A DNA stretch of 64,000 bases from Gambelia wislizenii. Lineage: Eukaryota; Chordata; Lepidosauria; Squamata; Crotaphytidae. The translations under genes were made by a program, and so were the position numbers. The stretch lies in the NCBI GenBank assembly GCA_030847615.1, contig JAUMIR010000001.1, forward strand, positions 33,851,501 to 33,915,500. Reading direction: 5' to 3'. Position 1 is the stretch's first letter. Each line of letters opens with the position of its first letter. The notes below the pieces were generated by a model. That model was not told the origin of the DNA and searched no databases. It worked only from the letters and a program-made list of their open reading frames with translations. Shown piece by piece: positions 22,501-34,690 of the stretch.

Positions 22501-22964
22501 GGATATACACTTGGCCTGAACTTTAAAGAAGCTGTCTAAAGTTCTGACCTTATTCTGAGAAAAAGGTTCAGAATCTTGATAGCTCCTTAACATTCAGACT
22601 AAAACCTGAAGCAAATTCACCATCCCATTGACGTCAGACTCCATAACCCCTTGAGGAATTTTGCCAGTGTGTTCCAGCCACAGATGCATGCAAAACACCA
22701 GAAAGAAACTATTCCAGAACATGGCCTCACAGCCCGGGAAAAAAACACCAAGGAAAATCTATGGATGCCAGCCGTGAAAGCCTTCGACTTCACAATCCCA
22801 TTTTAAGCTTTATTGCATTGTTTACTGCAGTCATTCTACTGCAAACCTGACACCAAAAGTCTGTGTTTCTCTAGCCCTCCTTCACCGTGCTCCCAACACT
22901 GATACTGCTAAAAAAACAAAAAAAAAATACCCTTCCAATTAGACAACTTTATTTCTAAATTGCT
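22501..22964. repeat. Unassigned repeat fragments
   Basis: About 22690-22795 contains ACATGGCCTCACAGCCCGG and GATGCCAGCCGTGAAAGCCTTCGAC, wording I associate with a retroelement 3' end found widely in reptiles (possibly Penelope-like). The family assignment is uncertain. The rest is unrecognised. Confidence 0.3.
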
Positions 22965-23118
22965 TTCAATCCATCTTTATTTCTTTCCTGCTTTCCCCCC
23001 GAATTTGGGACTCAAAGCAGCATACAATAAAAAGACATGGTTAAAATTAGCAAAATACAAAAGTTAAAACACAATTAAACAACTAAGAAAGTTAAAAACA
23101 GTTATAATTCTAAAACTA

Positions 23119-23143
23119 CACACACACACACACACACACACAC
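23119..23143. repeat. (CA)n microsatellite
   Basis: Uninterrupted ACACAC repeat of about 25 bp next to the MITE-A copy 5 insertion point. Comparable (CA)n runs lie at about 29383-29407 and 59225-59244. Confidence 0.95.
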
Positions 23144-23146
23144 GTA

Positions 23147-23734
23147 GGAGTTTATCAGATGCAGCAAATGTGGTGCCAGCAGAATGACAACAGAATGCGA
23201 AAGAACACCAATATCAGACTACATCATCCTTTTGCATTCCACTGGTGTTATGGTGTCATTTCTTTCTAAGGACAGCTGAAGCTGTCAATAGATTCCCTCC
23301 CACCTTCCATTTTGGTGCCAGCATTTGCTGGTGTGCAAAACCTCGGGCCATTTAAATCTTGTAACTGCAGTGAGAATGGCTGGTCTGGCACGAACACTTC
23401 TTGGTGAGATTGGGACATCCAGGCAAGTTTTGCTCTTCTTATGACCCTCCCTGGGTTACTTGGGACTTTTAAAGTTTGTGTATGTGCTTTGTGAAACTTC
23501 TTATGTGTTATTTTTCCTTTTTATTTTTTTTCCACGCAATGAAGTCTCACAAGAATCCACGGGACATCAATGGAGGAAGTGAACAGAGCTCCATTCACTT
23601 CCTCTTCATTGCCAGGGAAGCCTTTGGATGGGAGGGAAGGTAAGTGCAGTGGAGAACATTCTTTTGCTGGCATAAAAATTGAGTTTTTCATGCTGGCAAA
23701 ATAATGTTTTAAAGGGAGTCATATGATAATCTCC
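23147..23734. mobile_element. MITE-A copy 5, nested in L2
   Basis: Ends GGAGTTTATCAGATGCAGC and ATATGATAATCTCC; flanks GTA and ATA are an imperfect duplication. The interior has AGGAAGTGAACAGAGCTCC facing its inverted copy CTCCATTCACTTCCT. Orientation is opposite to copies 2-4. Confidence 0.65.
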
Positions 23735-24207
23735 ATACACAACACTCACATATACTCCAGCACTGCCATTAGCAGAGACCGGTAAATGCCTGCTGAAACA
23801 AGAAAGTTTTTACTTGGCTCCAAAAGGAAGACAGGAAGGGTCACAATCTGACTTCCCGGGGCAGAGCATTCCAGAGCCTGGGGCAGCCAATGAGAAGGCC
23901 CTCTTCCAAGTTCCCACCAGATGTACCTGGAAGGGTGGCCGGACAGAGAGAAGGGCCTCCCCAGCAGAGCCCTGGCTAGTTCATAACGGAGAACCTGGAC
24001 CTTCAAATAACCTGGATCTGAGCCGTGTAGGGCTTTAAAATACATAACCAGCACTTTGTGCCCGGAAACAGACTGGCAGCCAGTGGACCTGCTGTAGCAA
24101 GGGGATTGTATGATCCCTGTAGCCAGCTCCTCTAAGCAAGCTGGTTGCAGCTCTTTGAAACAGTTGGAGTTTCTGAACACTCTTCAAAGGCAGCCTCATG
24201 TAGAGGA

Positions 24208-24822
24208 ATTATAGAATCATAGAACCACAGAGTTGGAAGAGACCACAAGGGCTATCCAGTCCAATCCACTGCCATGCAGGAATACACAATCAAAGCACTC
24301 CCGACAGATGGACATTCAGCCTCTGTTGAAAAACCTCCTGTTGGAAAAGGAGACTCTACCACACTCCAAGGGAGTGTATTCTACTGTCCAACAGCTCTTA
24401 CTGTCAGTATGCTGTTCCAAATTCTTACATGGAATCTCTTTTCCTGTAGTTTGAATCCATTGCTCTGGGTCCTAGTTTCTGGAGCAGCAGAAAACAAGCT
24501 TGCTCCCTCTTCCATGTGACACCCTTTCAAGTATTTAAACATGGCTATCATTTCACCTCTTAACCTTCTCTTCTCCAGGCTAAACATGCCTAGCTCCCTA
24601 AGCCGCTCCTCATACGGCATGGCTTCCAGACCTCCCACCATTCTGGTCACCCTCCTCTGGACACGTTCCAGCTTCTCAATATACTTCTTGTACTGTGGGT
24701 CCCAGAACTGGAAACAGTATTCCAGGTGAGGTCTGACCATAGCAGAATAAAGTGGTACTATTACACCCCTTGATCTAGACACTATACTGCTATCGATGCA
24801 GCCCAGAATCACATTGGTTTTT
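24208..24822 (-). pseudogene. CR1 LINE 3' end (RT C-terminus)
   Basis: The minus strand encodes [20 protein letters not shown] and [28 protein letters not shown]...[20 protein letters not shown], the CR1 RT C-terminal region, followed by a 3' UTR ending at the ATTCTATAATT/TATGATTC tail (24208 side). About 615 bp, 5'-truncated, with a frame break near the C-terminus. It lies directly against the L2 remnant, suggesting insertion into it. Confidence 0.9.
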
Positions 24823-25190
24823 TTTTGGAATTGTTGTTGTTAACTGAGGTATACTATTATCATCTTAAGATCTTTGCTTACAATGGCATGAGGAGGGAGG
24901 TAATGAACATCCATCCTGGAGGCTCCATTGACACTTGTAGAAATGAACTTCTGGCAGTAAATTTAATCCTGGAGAAACCACTGCCACTGGTAGGCAGTGG
25001 GGCAGGGCACCCAAAGCCACGGAATTGGATCTGGTCAGAGCCTGGATGGAAGAGTGACTGGAAACTCTATGTACAAGGCCTTGAATTCCATTTTGGAGAA
25101 TATTAGAGCATTAATGTATTTAATTAATTAATTAAAGTATTTTTTTTTAATCATCTCTCAGAATACCAAGCCCCTAAACATGATAAACAA
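24823..25190. other. No feature recognised
   Basis: Contains an (ATTA)n run at about 25116-25135 and nothing else recognisable. Confidence 0.4.
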
Positions 25191-25432
25191 GAGATAAGGT
25201 GTTGTGGTTGGAGTGTTGAGCTATGACTCCAGAGACCAGGGTTCGAGTCCCCGCTCAGACATGGAACCCCCCGGGTGGCCTTGGGAAGTCACACTCTCTC
25301 AGCCTCAGAGGAAGGCAAAGGTAAACCTGCTCTGAAGAAATCTTACCAAGAAACCCCTGTGAAAGGTTTGTTTTAGGGTCACCATAAGTCAGGAATGACT
25401 TGAAAACATACAACAATAGGAGCAACAACATT
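25191..25432 (+). repeat. Sauria-type SINE
   Basis: Has a B-box GGGTTCGAGTCCCCGCTCAG, a CTCTCAGCCTCAGAGGAAGGC body, and the Bov-B type tail GGGTCACCATAAGTCAGGAA...ACAACAATAGGAGCAACAAC. A clear full-length-like copy. Confidence 0.88.
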
Positions 25433-26689
25433 TGTTAGAAACAATCCATTTTAAAAAAGGTTTTAAAAACATTTTAAACTAAAATTATATTGAATTTTAT
25501 GTTCTGGTGTATCTGATGATTTTATCTGTTGTTCCATTGCTTCACTGTTGCTTTTAGGTTTTAAGCTGCATTTTTTGGGATTTAAATAATAACAACAACA
25601 GTTGTTCTTCTGCAGGCTGTCTTTTTATAATTATAAAACAGGATTTGTTATAACAGAAAAAGACTTTACATAAAAAAATTGTGCAGAAATCTTGATACAC
25701 CATGAGGCATTTTATTAACAACAGCACTGGATTTATGCATACTCATTTTTTTTACCAGTTTCAGATACTGTGCACTGTTGTTATTGCTGTTATTTCCATG
25801 CTTCATGACCCATATTTTCCTGTCATCTTAATACAAGACCCTTTGTTTTTTTCAAACTATAAATGTTTTCTTAAAGTGAATTTGGGTTTGTGTGAAGTTG
25901 AGTTCTTGTGTTCTTTTTTAGTGAGCCTCATGCATGTTGGTGTCCCCAATCAGTGTAAATATTGTTTAAGATGAACATTGCAGTTGGCATACCATAGAGA
26001 AGAGACCACCAGCAGAGCATTAAGCAAGTACAGATGTGAATGCCAGGCTGAAAATGAAGACATTCCTGAAGCACAAGCAAGCAACAGCAAAGGTATCTGA
26101 GGCTAAAGAGTTGTCATGAGAAGGAAAAAGAACCTTTGACAAATGACATTGCCCAATATATAAGGTAAGCTGAGAAAATGCAAATGCTCACTTGCTCAAT
26201 TACCAGTATTAAACAGCCTGGTATTGTGAAAAATACCCTCATTCTTAGTTCATTTAAAACTTAAATTGAAATGAATTTATGGCCTATCTGTTCAAGGCAA
26301 AGCATTTCAGGGCAATGTTATGGCCTAGAACATAGTCATTTTCACACTCATTTGATGGGTAAATTTGATTCAATTTTTACTTTTGTCATTTGGCCTAAAA
26401 TAAAGGAAACTGATTTGGATAGCAAAGTTGTGACTTTCTTTCTTTCTGTGGTATTTTTAACCTATGGAAGCTCATTCACATATCAGCTGATAAATATGTA
26501 ATGGAACCTCAGTTTGATGCATCTTTAGTTTTTTTCCACATTGTTCTTATCTTCTGTCTCGTATAGCAATTTTTTCCCCAAGAGCATTAGCACGCACAGA
26601 GCATTACCCACATATATCAAAATTGTTTTTGAGCAACCAGTATTTCAAAATGGTTAGAGAGGGGAAGACCCCTCCAGTACTGGGTTCTA

Positions 26690-26721
<32 letters not shown>

Positions 26722-27236
26722 ATTTTATTCCATAATAAATAAGTTATTTATTGGAAGATGCTCACCAATGTTCTATATTAGCTACTCCCCCCCCCCAGTC
26801 TTCCTATGTTGGCTCCTATTCTGTTGTTACTCACCGTCTGATTTCATTACTAGAGGAAATGAGATGAATAACCTCAAAGATAGATTAGGTCGAGCCATAC
26901 ATAAACAGAAAACCAGCCCCTCATCCTCACATAGGTGCTACAACTATGTTAATTATCATTGAAAGCTTGGGCTGAGGGGGTAGATTTAGTTTGACATTTA
27001 ATGGATAATCATTGTGGCACCAGTGGAACAAGCCAGAAGAGGAACTTCCATCACTGAGGGATCATAACACCAGCAAAGGCATTGTCTCTGCCTGCAAAAC
27101 ATCTGAAGAAGGGAGCACCTGAAGAAGACCCTCCAATGATGATCCAAGCTCTAATGAGCAGGTTCATAGTCTTTATGCCACATGAGCAGATTCTTTCTTG
27201 GTGACAGTGACAGTAGCCAGTATTCTGGTTGAGGGA
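25433..27236. other. No gene; AT-rich unique-looking DNA
   Basis: The only structured part is a (GCT)n/(GAT)n triplet run at about 26691-26722. Short AT-rich frames here (for example 25702-25974 and 26271-26501) have no recognisable domain. Confidence 0.4.
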
Positions 27237-27425
27237 AGTAATAGTGCTATTCTGCTTTGGTCAGACCTCACCTAGAATACTGTGTTCAGTTCTGGGCACC
27301 ACAATTCAAGAAGGATATTGAAAAGCTGGAACATGTCCAGGGGAGGGTCACCAAAATGGTAAAATGCCTGGAAGCCATTCCCTATGAGGTCTCTTCCAAC
27401 TCTATGATTCCATATCAGCTACTGA
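27237..27425 (+). mobile_element. CR1 LINE fragment with internal deletion
   Basis: Encodes [43 protein letters not shown], then jumps directly to the CR1 tail TCTTCCAACTCTATGATTCC, so about 300 bp of RT C-terminus and 3' UTR are missing. Confidence 0.8.
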
Positions 27426-27442
27426 CAAATATGCTAATTAGC

Positions 27443-27760
27443 TGAAACAACATCTCAGGCTTGGCCAAATTGATCACTAACAATGGTCCGCCCTGGCCTC
27501 ACATCAGGACGCATGGAGACGCACTATCCACAATGCTGCAGCCTTATTTGAGAACTCATGCCGAACAAGTCTGGAAGAGAAATGACAACGCAGAAAGAAT
27601 CACAACCTGGAAACATCACCCAAGGAGACCTTCTGCTGTGCTTTCTCCAACCGGACTTGTTTATCTCGGATTGGCCTTTTTAGTCATCAGCGCGCTTGCA
27701 GAAAGCGCGGGATGAGTCCTTCCTGAATCTTCATTTGCAAAGAAAAGCCAGAGAGAGATA
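27443..27760 (+). mobile_element. 3' fragment of the LINE found at 51415-53223
   Basis: Closely matches 52908-53223: GAAACAACATCTCAGGCT at the left and TTTGCAAAGAAAAGCCAGAG at the right. It covers the C-terminal cysteine/histidine-rich region of the LINE protein plus its short 3' end. One of the finger cysteines is altered relative to the longer copy. Confidence 0.85.
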
Positions 27761-27941
27761 TACTTAACTAAGTAAACTCTGCTGGCCCAACTCCCTAAAC
27801 CTGACAGAAGTAACCTCTCTTGACTAAGTAGCAAACACGAATACAGAACACTTCCCTAGATTTAATCATCCATAACTGTTCTGTGATAGTTACCTAGCCA
27901 TAACAGTTCCATATTCATGATCTCTACTTAGTGATGATTGT

Positions 27942-28535
27942 GGACTTTTTCAAATGGGCTGTTTATTCCGTGGGAGACACAGAACAGGGTCGGGAAAAAG
28001 TCTTCCTTTCAGAAGACGTTGACCCTTTTCCGTGTCTCCCCCGTCCCTATTCTGGATTTCTCTGTGATATTTTCATTACGGGGAAACATCGTTTTTGGAC
28101 TACCCATTCAGTTTCTTTCATGGAATCAGGGTGGTCTGAAAGGTGTCCCGTTCCTCTCCCACGATGACAGCTGCTGCAGGGAGAGGTCCATTCTGGACAC
28201 TTCCAGGCACGAATGGGACACCCAGGTAAGTGGCACCCTTTTCCCCACCTCCCCAGGTTTCTTTGTTTTGTTTTGTTTTTTGTATGTGTGTGTACTTGCT
28301 GTACTATTTTGATGTTTGGGGGGTATTTTTAAATTTCCTGTGTGGCCATTCTCTCGCGAGAACGAGCGGGATTTCAGTTGCCAGTCATAAAGGCAGCCTT
28401 ACGATGGCTGCATTTACAACTGGCCAGCGAGGGGAGAGGGAGGACATTCCTGCCACGGAATGAAGGTAAGTGTTTGAACATTTGCCCTTTATTCTGGGGC
28501 AGGAACAGGGCATTTGGCTCTGTCTGGAAAAGTAC
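27942..28535. mobile_element. MITE-A copy 6
   Basis: Ends GGACTTTTTCAAATGGG and TCTGGAAAAGTAC; TGT occurs on both sides (27939-27941 and 28536-28538). Shares GGACACCCAGGTAAGTGGC and TTCTCGCGAGAACGAGCG-type blocks with copy 5 and, in reverse, with copy 7. Contains a long GGGAGACACAG / CGTGTCTCCC inverted pair near the left end. Confidence 0.68.
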
Positions 28536-28729
28536 TGTAACACTATTGCCATGATCATAACTCCTCTACCCCACCTACTTTACTGGCATCAACTGCATGA
28601 TGATAAGGAGGTCCATTCTGCTGGTGATCAGAGCACAGGTGAATGATGTTTCTGTCAGTTTTGGGAGGGTCAGGCCAGGAGAGCTTATTTAGTTACGATT
28701 ACTTCACTTAATTGAGTATACTTAACTAT

Positions 28730-29285
28730 GGGCTGTCTGGAAACCCTGCACCTACCATAGCCACAGTGGATTTCTTAGATCCACAGTGTCCCAGTAAATG
28801 CCATATGCACTGGGCTTGTCCAATTGTAGATCAGCATATCCCACCACACTGTAATATGTGTCAGCATAAAAGGGTGGTCCCATGCTGAACACATGTCCTA
28901 TATGTTGTACTGTTTCTGGCAACTGGACTGGGGCTGCTCCAGGTTTTGTTCCTGTTGGTGTGTGCATATGAATAAGTGAATATACATGGTTCCAGAGTAC
29001 TGTATTACTGGATAAGCCGAGATACACATATCTAGATATGTGCATAATTGAAAAAAATAAATAAAGATGGTGCCAGAATGGAATCCCATCCAAAGGCAAT
29101 CCTTGGCTGCCACATAGCCAAAAATCCAGGTTTCCACCTCAAATGCAGAGCAAACTGTGAATCTTAAAGATCAGGATTTTCCTGTAGATACCCCAGTGAA
29201 AACGCACATAATTGAAAACGTTGTATGTCAACTCTGCCATGAATACGGGGTGAGTTCAGGTTTTATTGCCCATGTAGACAAGCCC
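28730..29285. mobile_element. MITE-C-like element
   Basis: Left GGGCTGTCTGGAAACCC and right CATGTAGACAAGCCC resemble the MITE-C ends, with flanks TAT and TAA. Interior similarity to 9426-11231 was not evident, so the pairing of these two ends is tentative. Confidence 0.4.
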
Positions 29286-29316
29286 TAAGTAGCTGATATA
29301 GAGTCTGGCCAATATA

Positions 29317-29550
29317 CAGTCTGCCCTCCTTATACACAGATTCCTTGTCCATGGATTCAACCAACCACGGCTTGAAATATGTACACACACACACACACAC
29401 ACACACAAGCAAACCTTGTTTTTCACCATGTTATACAAGGGATGCCAATTTAATTTTACTATGCCATTGTATATAATGGGACTTGAGCATCCACGGATTT
29501 TGGTATCCACGGGAGGTCCTTGAACCAAGCCCCAGCAGATACCAATATTT
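29317..29550. mobile_element. pogo-like element, right end truncated
   Basis: Starts TA+CAGTCTGCCCTCCTTATAC, contains CATGGATTCAACCAACCACGG facing CATCCACGGATTTTGGTATC and ends near CAAGCCCCAGCAGATACCAA. The expected terminal CCACTG is missing. Same family as 45962-46489. A (CA)n run is embedded at 29383-29407. Confidence 0.7.
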
Positions 29551-30415
29551 ATTTACCAATATTCTAGCAGCTTTGCCCCATGCAGCAACTTCCTTATAAA
29601 CATAACTAGTTGATTTCTTCCCTTGCCACTTGCAGAAAAACAGCAAAATACTATGGGTGCCTACTTGGATAAATTCAATGGGATTTATTCTTAGATAAGT
29701 TGTGTACAGAGTTCTAAATTTGGAATATTTTCAAAATGTACAAACATGTCTCTGGTCATTGTGCCAGTTTCTACTGCTGCATCTTTTAATCTATGAAAAA
29801 TATTTTTCAAATTGTATTGAGGGGGCACCTGGGCAATTATTTTTGAATTATATCATATATTGAGAGCGGTGGGTTAGAAATATTTAAAATACATAAATAA
29901 AGATGATCATGTTCATATTCAGTCAAATTACCCAAACTATTTAGCTCAAGGCATTTTTAATATCTTCTGCCCAAGGGAACAAAGCTACCTCAGGTGTATG
30001 TTATGCATTTAACAAATGCAGATTGGGTAATCTATTAGGTAAATAAGCTTTCCTTTTAATCTGTCATTTTGTTACTCTTAGATTTTAATCATATGCACAT
30101 TTACTTGGGAGATAGCCTTAATGAACTCATTGGAACTTATTAATGATTTAGATAGGTGTAAAATGCCCTATTGGCTGAGACAGTCTATATTCTAACTGGT
30201 GCGTGAGGCAAACTGCCAGCTGTGTTCTTGAAAAAAATTGTGGAACAATTTACAATTCCTTAAAAATTACATTCATGCTCCATGTCTATCACTGAATAGC
30301 CTGTGTCTGTGTTAAGATATAAGAGAGGGGATAAGGAGGCAAAATACCAAGCAAAGAAGCAGCAGCATATTGAAGAAAGCAGTTCAGGTCCCAAGCACTT
30401 TAGAGCTTTAATATC
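29551..30415. other. No gene recognised
   Basis: Fragments such as CCTACTTGGATAAATTCAATGGGATTTATTC (seen at 29660-29690) resemble a widespread old amniote repeat. Otherwise AT-rich. Confidence 0.4.
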
Positions 30416-32398
30416 ATAGAATCATAGAGTTGGAAGACACCACAAAGGTCATCCAGTCCAACCCCCTACCATGCAGAAACACACAATCGAAACACTTCCG
30501 ACAGATAGTCATGTAGCCTCTGTTTAAAAAAACCTCCAAAGGAGTCTATCACACTCTGAGGCAGCACATTCCACTGATGAACAACTCTTACCAGCAGGAA
30601 GTTCTTCCTAATGTTTAGGTGGAATCTCTTTGAATCCATTCCCCCATGTCCTAGTCTCTGGAGCAAAAAACAAAAAAACAAAACAAAACAAAAAACAAGT
30701 TTGCTTCATCCTCAATATGACAACTCTTCAGATATTTAAACATGGCTATCATGTCACTTCTTAACCACCTCTTCTCCAGGCTAAATATACCCAGCTCCTC
30801 AAGCCACTCCTCATAGGTCATGGTTTCCAGACCTTTCACCCTTTTGATCCCCCTCTTCTGGACAAGCTTCAGCTTGTCCACATCCTTCTTGAATTGTAGT
30901 GCCCAGAATTGGACACAGTATTCCAGGTGAGGTCTAAACACAGCAGAATAGAGTGGCGCTATTGCTTCCCTTGATCTAGACACGATACTCCTATTGATAC
31001 AGGCTTGAATTGCATTGGCTTTCCTGGCTGCCACATCACACAGCTGACTCATGTTCTGCTTGTTGTCCACTAAGGCTCCTAGATCCCTTTCACATGCACT
31101 GCTATCAAACCAGGTGTCATCCATCTTATATCTGCACATTTCATTTTTTTTCCTGCCTAAATGCATTACCTTACATTTCTCCATATTGAATTTCATTTTG
31201 TTAGCTTTGGCCCAGCTCTCCAGTCTATCCAGGTCATTTTGAATTTTGATCCTGTCCTCTGGGGTATTAGCTACTCCTCCTAATTTGATGTCATCTGCAA
31301 ATTTGATAAGTATGCCCCTTATTCCCTCATCCAAGTCATTGATAAAGATGTTGAATAGCACTGGGCCCAGGACAGACCCTGTGGCACCCCACTGGTCACA
31401 TCTTTCCAAGACGAAGATCAGATTAGTCTAGGATGACTTGTTTCTCTGTAACCCATGTTGACTTTTTGTGATTATGGCATTGCCTTCTAAATGTTCACAG
31501 ACTCTCTTAATGATCTGCTCTACAATCTTCCCTGGTATTGATGTCAAACTGGATGATAATTGTTGGGCACCTCCCCCCCCCTTTTTGAAGATGGGGTCAC
31601 CTATCACTACTACATCTCTCCTTTCTGCGTATGTGGTCATCTGTTCTAGAAAGGCATCATCCAATTCCTCCGTCTGACTTGGGGGTCTGTAGTAGAGTCC
31701 CACGAGAACATCCCTGTTGTTTCCCTCCCCTTTAATTTTTATCCAGATGCTCTCCACTTGGCTTCCAGTACTGATGTCATGGATCTCTTCACTGGTGTAA
31801 ATATCCCTGACATATAATGCTATTTCTCCTCCTTTCCTGTTTGCCCTTTTTTCTCTTAAAAAGGTTATACCCCTCTATTCCTACATTCCAATCATGAGAC
31901 TCATCCCACCAGGTTTCAGTAATGCCTATTATATTATGTTTGCTTTGTTGTGCTAGGAGTTCAAGTTCATCTTGCTTATTTCCTGTGACCATTAGTGTAG
32001 AGACATCTAAGACCATGTGTTCCCTTTATTTGCTGCCTATGCAAGTTTTTTTTTTGCCTCCCACTGTTGGGTCCTTGCACTGTTTGCCTTGTTCCCTCTA
32101 TGATAGTTTGACAATTTTTTCCAACGCTTTTGCCTTCCAGAATACTGTCTCCCTCCCTCATACAACTCAGTTTAAAGCCCTCCTGATCAAATTCTTGAAA
32201 CTGTTGGCAAAAACGTTTCTGTCAACTGGTGTGAGATGCACCCCATCCCTTGCCAGAAATCCCCCCTCATGGAACTGCAGCCCATGATCCATGAATACAA
32301 ATCGTTCTTGGCGACACCATCTATGGAGCCAGTTGTTTACATCGGCTATTTTCCTCTCCCTTCCTGGACCATGCCCTTCAACTGGCAGAAGAGATGAG
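30416..32398 (-). pseudogene. CR1 LINE, ORF2 and 3' end, internally deleted
   Basis: Minus-strand order: ORF1 C-terminal esterase-like tail (32398-32167, IADVNNWLHRWCRQERFVF), endonuclease start (32016-31789, NIIGITETWWDESHDWNVG), endonuclease middle plus an early RT piece (31757-31428, VLVGLYYRPPSQTEELDDAF joined to KIVEQIIKRVCEHLEGNAI), RT core and C-terminus (31409-30651, SVLGPVLFNIFINDL, FADDIKLGG box, [20 protein letters not shown]), and a tail ending at TATCATAGAATCATAGAG. The sudden joins after VVIGD and before SVLGPVLF show internal deletions. An A-rich interruption (30665-30698) follows the RT. It continues at 38109 beyond a nested Gypsy element. Confidence 0.93.
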
Positions 32399-32741
32399 TG
32401 TGATGTACCAAGCACACGCTCTCATGCAATCAATAAATTGCTTTATTGACATGGATTCATGTGTCAGGAACATAGAACAAAGCCGAAACTGAACACAGCC
32501 ACAGCAACCCCCCAGATAAACCCTCCCAGCATGAGAAAAGCATTCAGGGAGTGCAAGGAGTCGGCCTGCACCTGGACTTCCTGACCTTGAGCCTCTCTGA
32601 GAAAGGAGCGTTCCCAGGCCAACCAGGCGGGCTGGCCTCCCTCCAAAACTCCAGAGGCCCAGCCAGGGGGGGAAACCGCCTCATGTCAGGATCCTCCATG
32701 ATTTCCACTCCAAATCCCAGAATTCAGGGATGAGCCTGACA
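32399..32741 (-). repeat. 3' LTR of the chromovirus
   Basis: 343 bp. On the minus strand it begins TGTCAGGCTCATCCCTG and ends TACATCACA. Direct repeat of 37755-38108, including TCAATAAAGCAATTTATTG. Internally it has a TTTATC box and AATAAA signal as in the other LTR. A purine-rich GGGTGGGCGGTA precedes it on the minus strand (32742-32753), consistent with a plus-strand primer. Confidence 0.92.
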
Positions 32742-32813
32742 TACCGCCCACCCGAAGAAACCCCCCCAATCTTTCTTTAAGCCCAGATTATCAGGAAAGC
32801 GGGCATGGAACTT

Positions 32814-33971
32814 TCACAATAAGCACGGAGCATCCACATGATCAGATTTAACCCATTCAGCATGGCCCAATGGTAAGTGTTTCCATTTCACCAAGTATTG
32901 TAAAACACACCTGTGAACCTGAGAGTCCAACACTTCAGAAATCTCAAAATGTTGATCTTGGTCGACCAGAATAGGATGGGGTGCAGGTCCTGGGTCTGGG
33001 TGGTGATGGTCTGGAGGGCACGCTGGTTTGAGCAAACTGGAATGAAACACAGGATGAACATTTTGGTACAGTTTTGGTAAAGACAGTTCAAAAGCTACTG
33101 GGTTTATCACCCTAGTAATAGGAAAGGGACAAATGTACTTGGCCCCCAACTTCTTTGAAGGCTGGGGACTTTTAAGAAATTTGGTGGACAAAAAGACTAA
33201 GTCCCCTATGGCGTATCCCGGGGAGGGATCCTGTTTCTGGTCAGCATGATGTTTGTAACGTGCTTTGGTGAAGTCCAAGGCTGAGACCACATTGGGCCAG
33301 GCATCTCTAATCTTTTGACTCCACTGGGTCACTGAGACCGGGTCCGAAGAGGACCCCTCCCCTAGAGGCAAGGGATTGAAATCCTGCCCTGAGATAACCT
33401 TGAAAGGGGAGAGGCCAGTGCTCTGGTGAGTGGCATTGTTATAGGCTACCTTTGCAAAAGGCAAGAGGTCCACCCACTCAGATTGTTGGAAGTTCACATA
33501 GCATCTAAGGTATTGTTCAAGAACCTGATTAGTGTGTTTGCTTTGCCCATCACTCTGGGGATGATGGGAACTGCTGAGTCCTAACTCAACTCCCAGAAGG
33601 TTTGTGAATGCCTTCCAAAACTGGGAAGTGAACTGGGCCCCCCGATCAGACACAATCTTGGCAGGAACTCCATGTAGTCTGTAAATGTGCTGAATGAACA
33701 ACCTGGCTAATTGGGAGGCTGATGGAAGTTTTTTGCAGGCCACAAAATGTTCTTGTTTTGAAAACATGTCAGTAACCACCCAAATAACAGTCTTTTTCTT
33801 ACTTTTGGCAACTCTACTATAAAATCCACACTGATGACTTCCCAAGGCTTGGTCGGGGTAGGCAAAGGCTGAAGCAGGCCTTTTGGCTTTCCTGCTCCCC
33901 TTTTTGCCATTGCACATGTGGAACAACCTTTTACATACTCCTTCACCTCCTTTCTCATGTTTGGCCACCAA
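32814..33971 (-). pseudogene. Chromovirus integrase core and chromodomain
   Basis: The 385-residue frame holds the DDE integrase core and GPY-type C-terminal region, then a chromodomain. Visible are WVVTDMFSKQEHFVACKKL, the second catalytic Asp in VSDRGAQFTSQFW, and SDGQSKHTNQVLEQYLRCY where family members carry the catalytic Glu: here that position is Lys (codon about 33537-33539). Near the end, HFEISEVLDSQ...LQYLVKWKHLPLGHAEWV (about 32830-32935) is a recognisable chromodomain, thought to tether integration to chromatin in this clade. The first catalytic Asp lies in the preceding frame. Integration activity is judged lost. Confidence 0.93.
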
Positions 33972-34315
33972 AACTGTCTCCGGGCCAAGTGCAAGGTTTT
34001 TATATACCCAAAATGCCCAGCACTTTTAACATCATGGCATTGCCTGAGGATGGATGCCCTCATGGCCTCTGGGACATATAGACACTCCCCTTTCCAGGCC
34101 GGGCCCTCCTTGATGGTCACCTCCCTGGAGTGGGCCAAAAACCATGGGTCCTTGGGAAGGACCGACGCCAATTGGGACTGCCATCCACCCCCATCTCCCC
34201 GTGGGAAGGTGGGCGGCGGAGCGTGCTCCAGCGTGGTTGAGGCTTCACTGGGACCAGTGTCTACTGCTGGTGGGACGTCTTCATTGGTTGCCTTAAGATC
34301 AGGCTCTGGCTCCAC
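33707..34315 (-). pseudogene. Chromovirus integrase N-terminal zinc domain
   Basis: Encodes the H2C2 zinc-binding region: RQCHDVKSAGHFGYIKTLHL and FWWPNMRKEVKEYVKGCSTCAM, followed by PWEVISVDFIVELP with the first catalytic Asp. It overlaps the 32814-33971 frame by frameshift at about 33830-33860, so integrase is split over two frames. An acidic/proline-rich linker precedes it. Confidence 0.92.
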
Positions 34316-34359
34316 AGAGGGGCTGGCTTGGGCCTCCTGACACTTGGCCTTGCTACGTG

Positions 34360-34690
34360 TTAGGACTCCAGTCCCAAGTGGGAGGGGGAGAAGACTGTGT
34401 CAATAACCTTTTTTCGTTTGCTGTCATGTTGTGGGAGTCTGGACAAAGCGTCAGCTAGGAAATTCTTTTTTCCCAGGATAAATTTCAGGGTGAAGTTGAA
34501 CCGGTAGAAGAAACTGGCCCACCTAACCTGCTTGGGGCTCAGCCGCCTTGTGGTGGCTAAAACTTCCAAGTTCTTGTGATCTGTCCAAACTTCAAAGGGT
34601 TTGGGAGATCCCTCCAGCAGGTGGTGCCAAGTTTTTAAGGCCAGTTTGATTGCACCCGCCTCCCATACAGGCCAATTTCACTCAGTCTCA
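34360..34690 (-). pseudogene. Chromovirus RNase H remnant
   Basis: The frame at 34360-34569 reads LATTRRLSPKQVRWASFFYRFNFTLKFILGKKNFLADALSRLP, the end of RNase H in Ty3/Gypsy Pol (ADALSR motif). The upstream part at 34570-34690 is in other frames. The catalytic core between DASDVAMG and this region is broken by frameshifts. Confidence 0.85.

Larger units (their letters stand above)
22965..24206 (-). pseudogene. L2-type LINE 3' region, split by MITE-A
   Basis: Minus-strand order: RT C-terminal/3' segment at 24206-23735, including the sequence reverse-complementary to GGAAACAGACTGGCAGCCAG and GGGCTTTAAAATACATAACCAGC, then a 3' tail at 23146-22965 ending near TTTCCTGCTTTCCCCCCG on the plus text. 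A 145-residue frame at 23746-24180 is a remnant. MITE-A copy 5 divides it. L2 versus another CR1-superfamily LINE is not certain. Confidence 0.55.

Noticed and set aside
28730..29285. Complete MITE-C copy with certain boundaries
   Set aside because: Ends are similar but the interior does not visibly match the 9426 element, so only a low-confidence call was kept.
33918..34340. 140-residue plus-strand frame and similar plus-strand frames across 34.6-37.5 kb
   Set aside because: These are antisense shadows of the minus-strand gag-pol.
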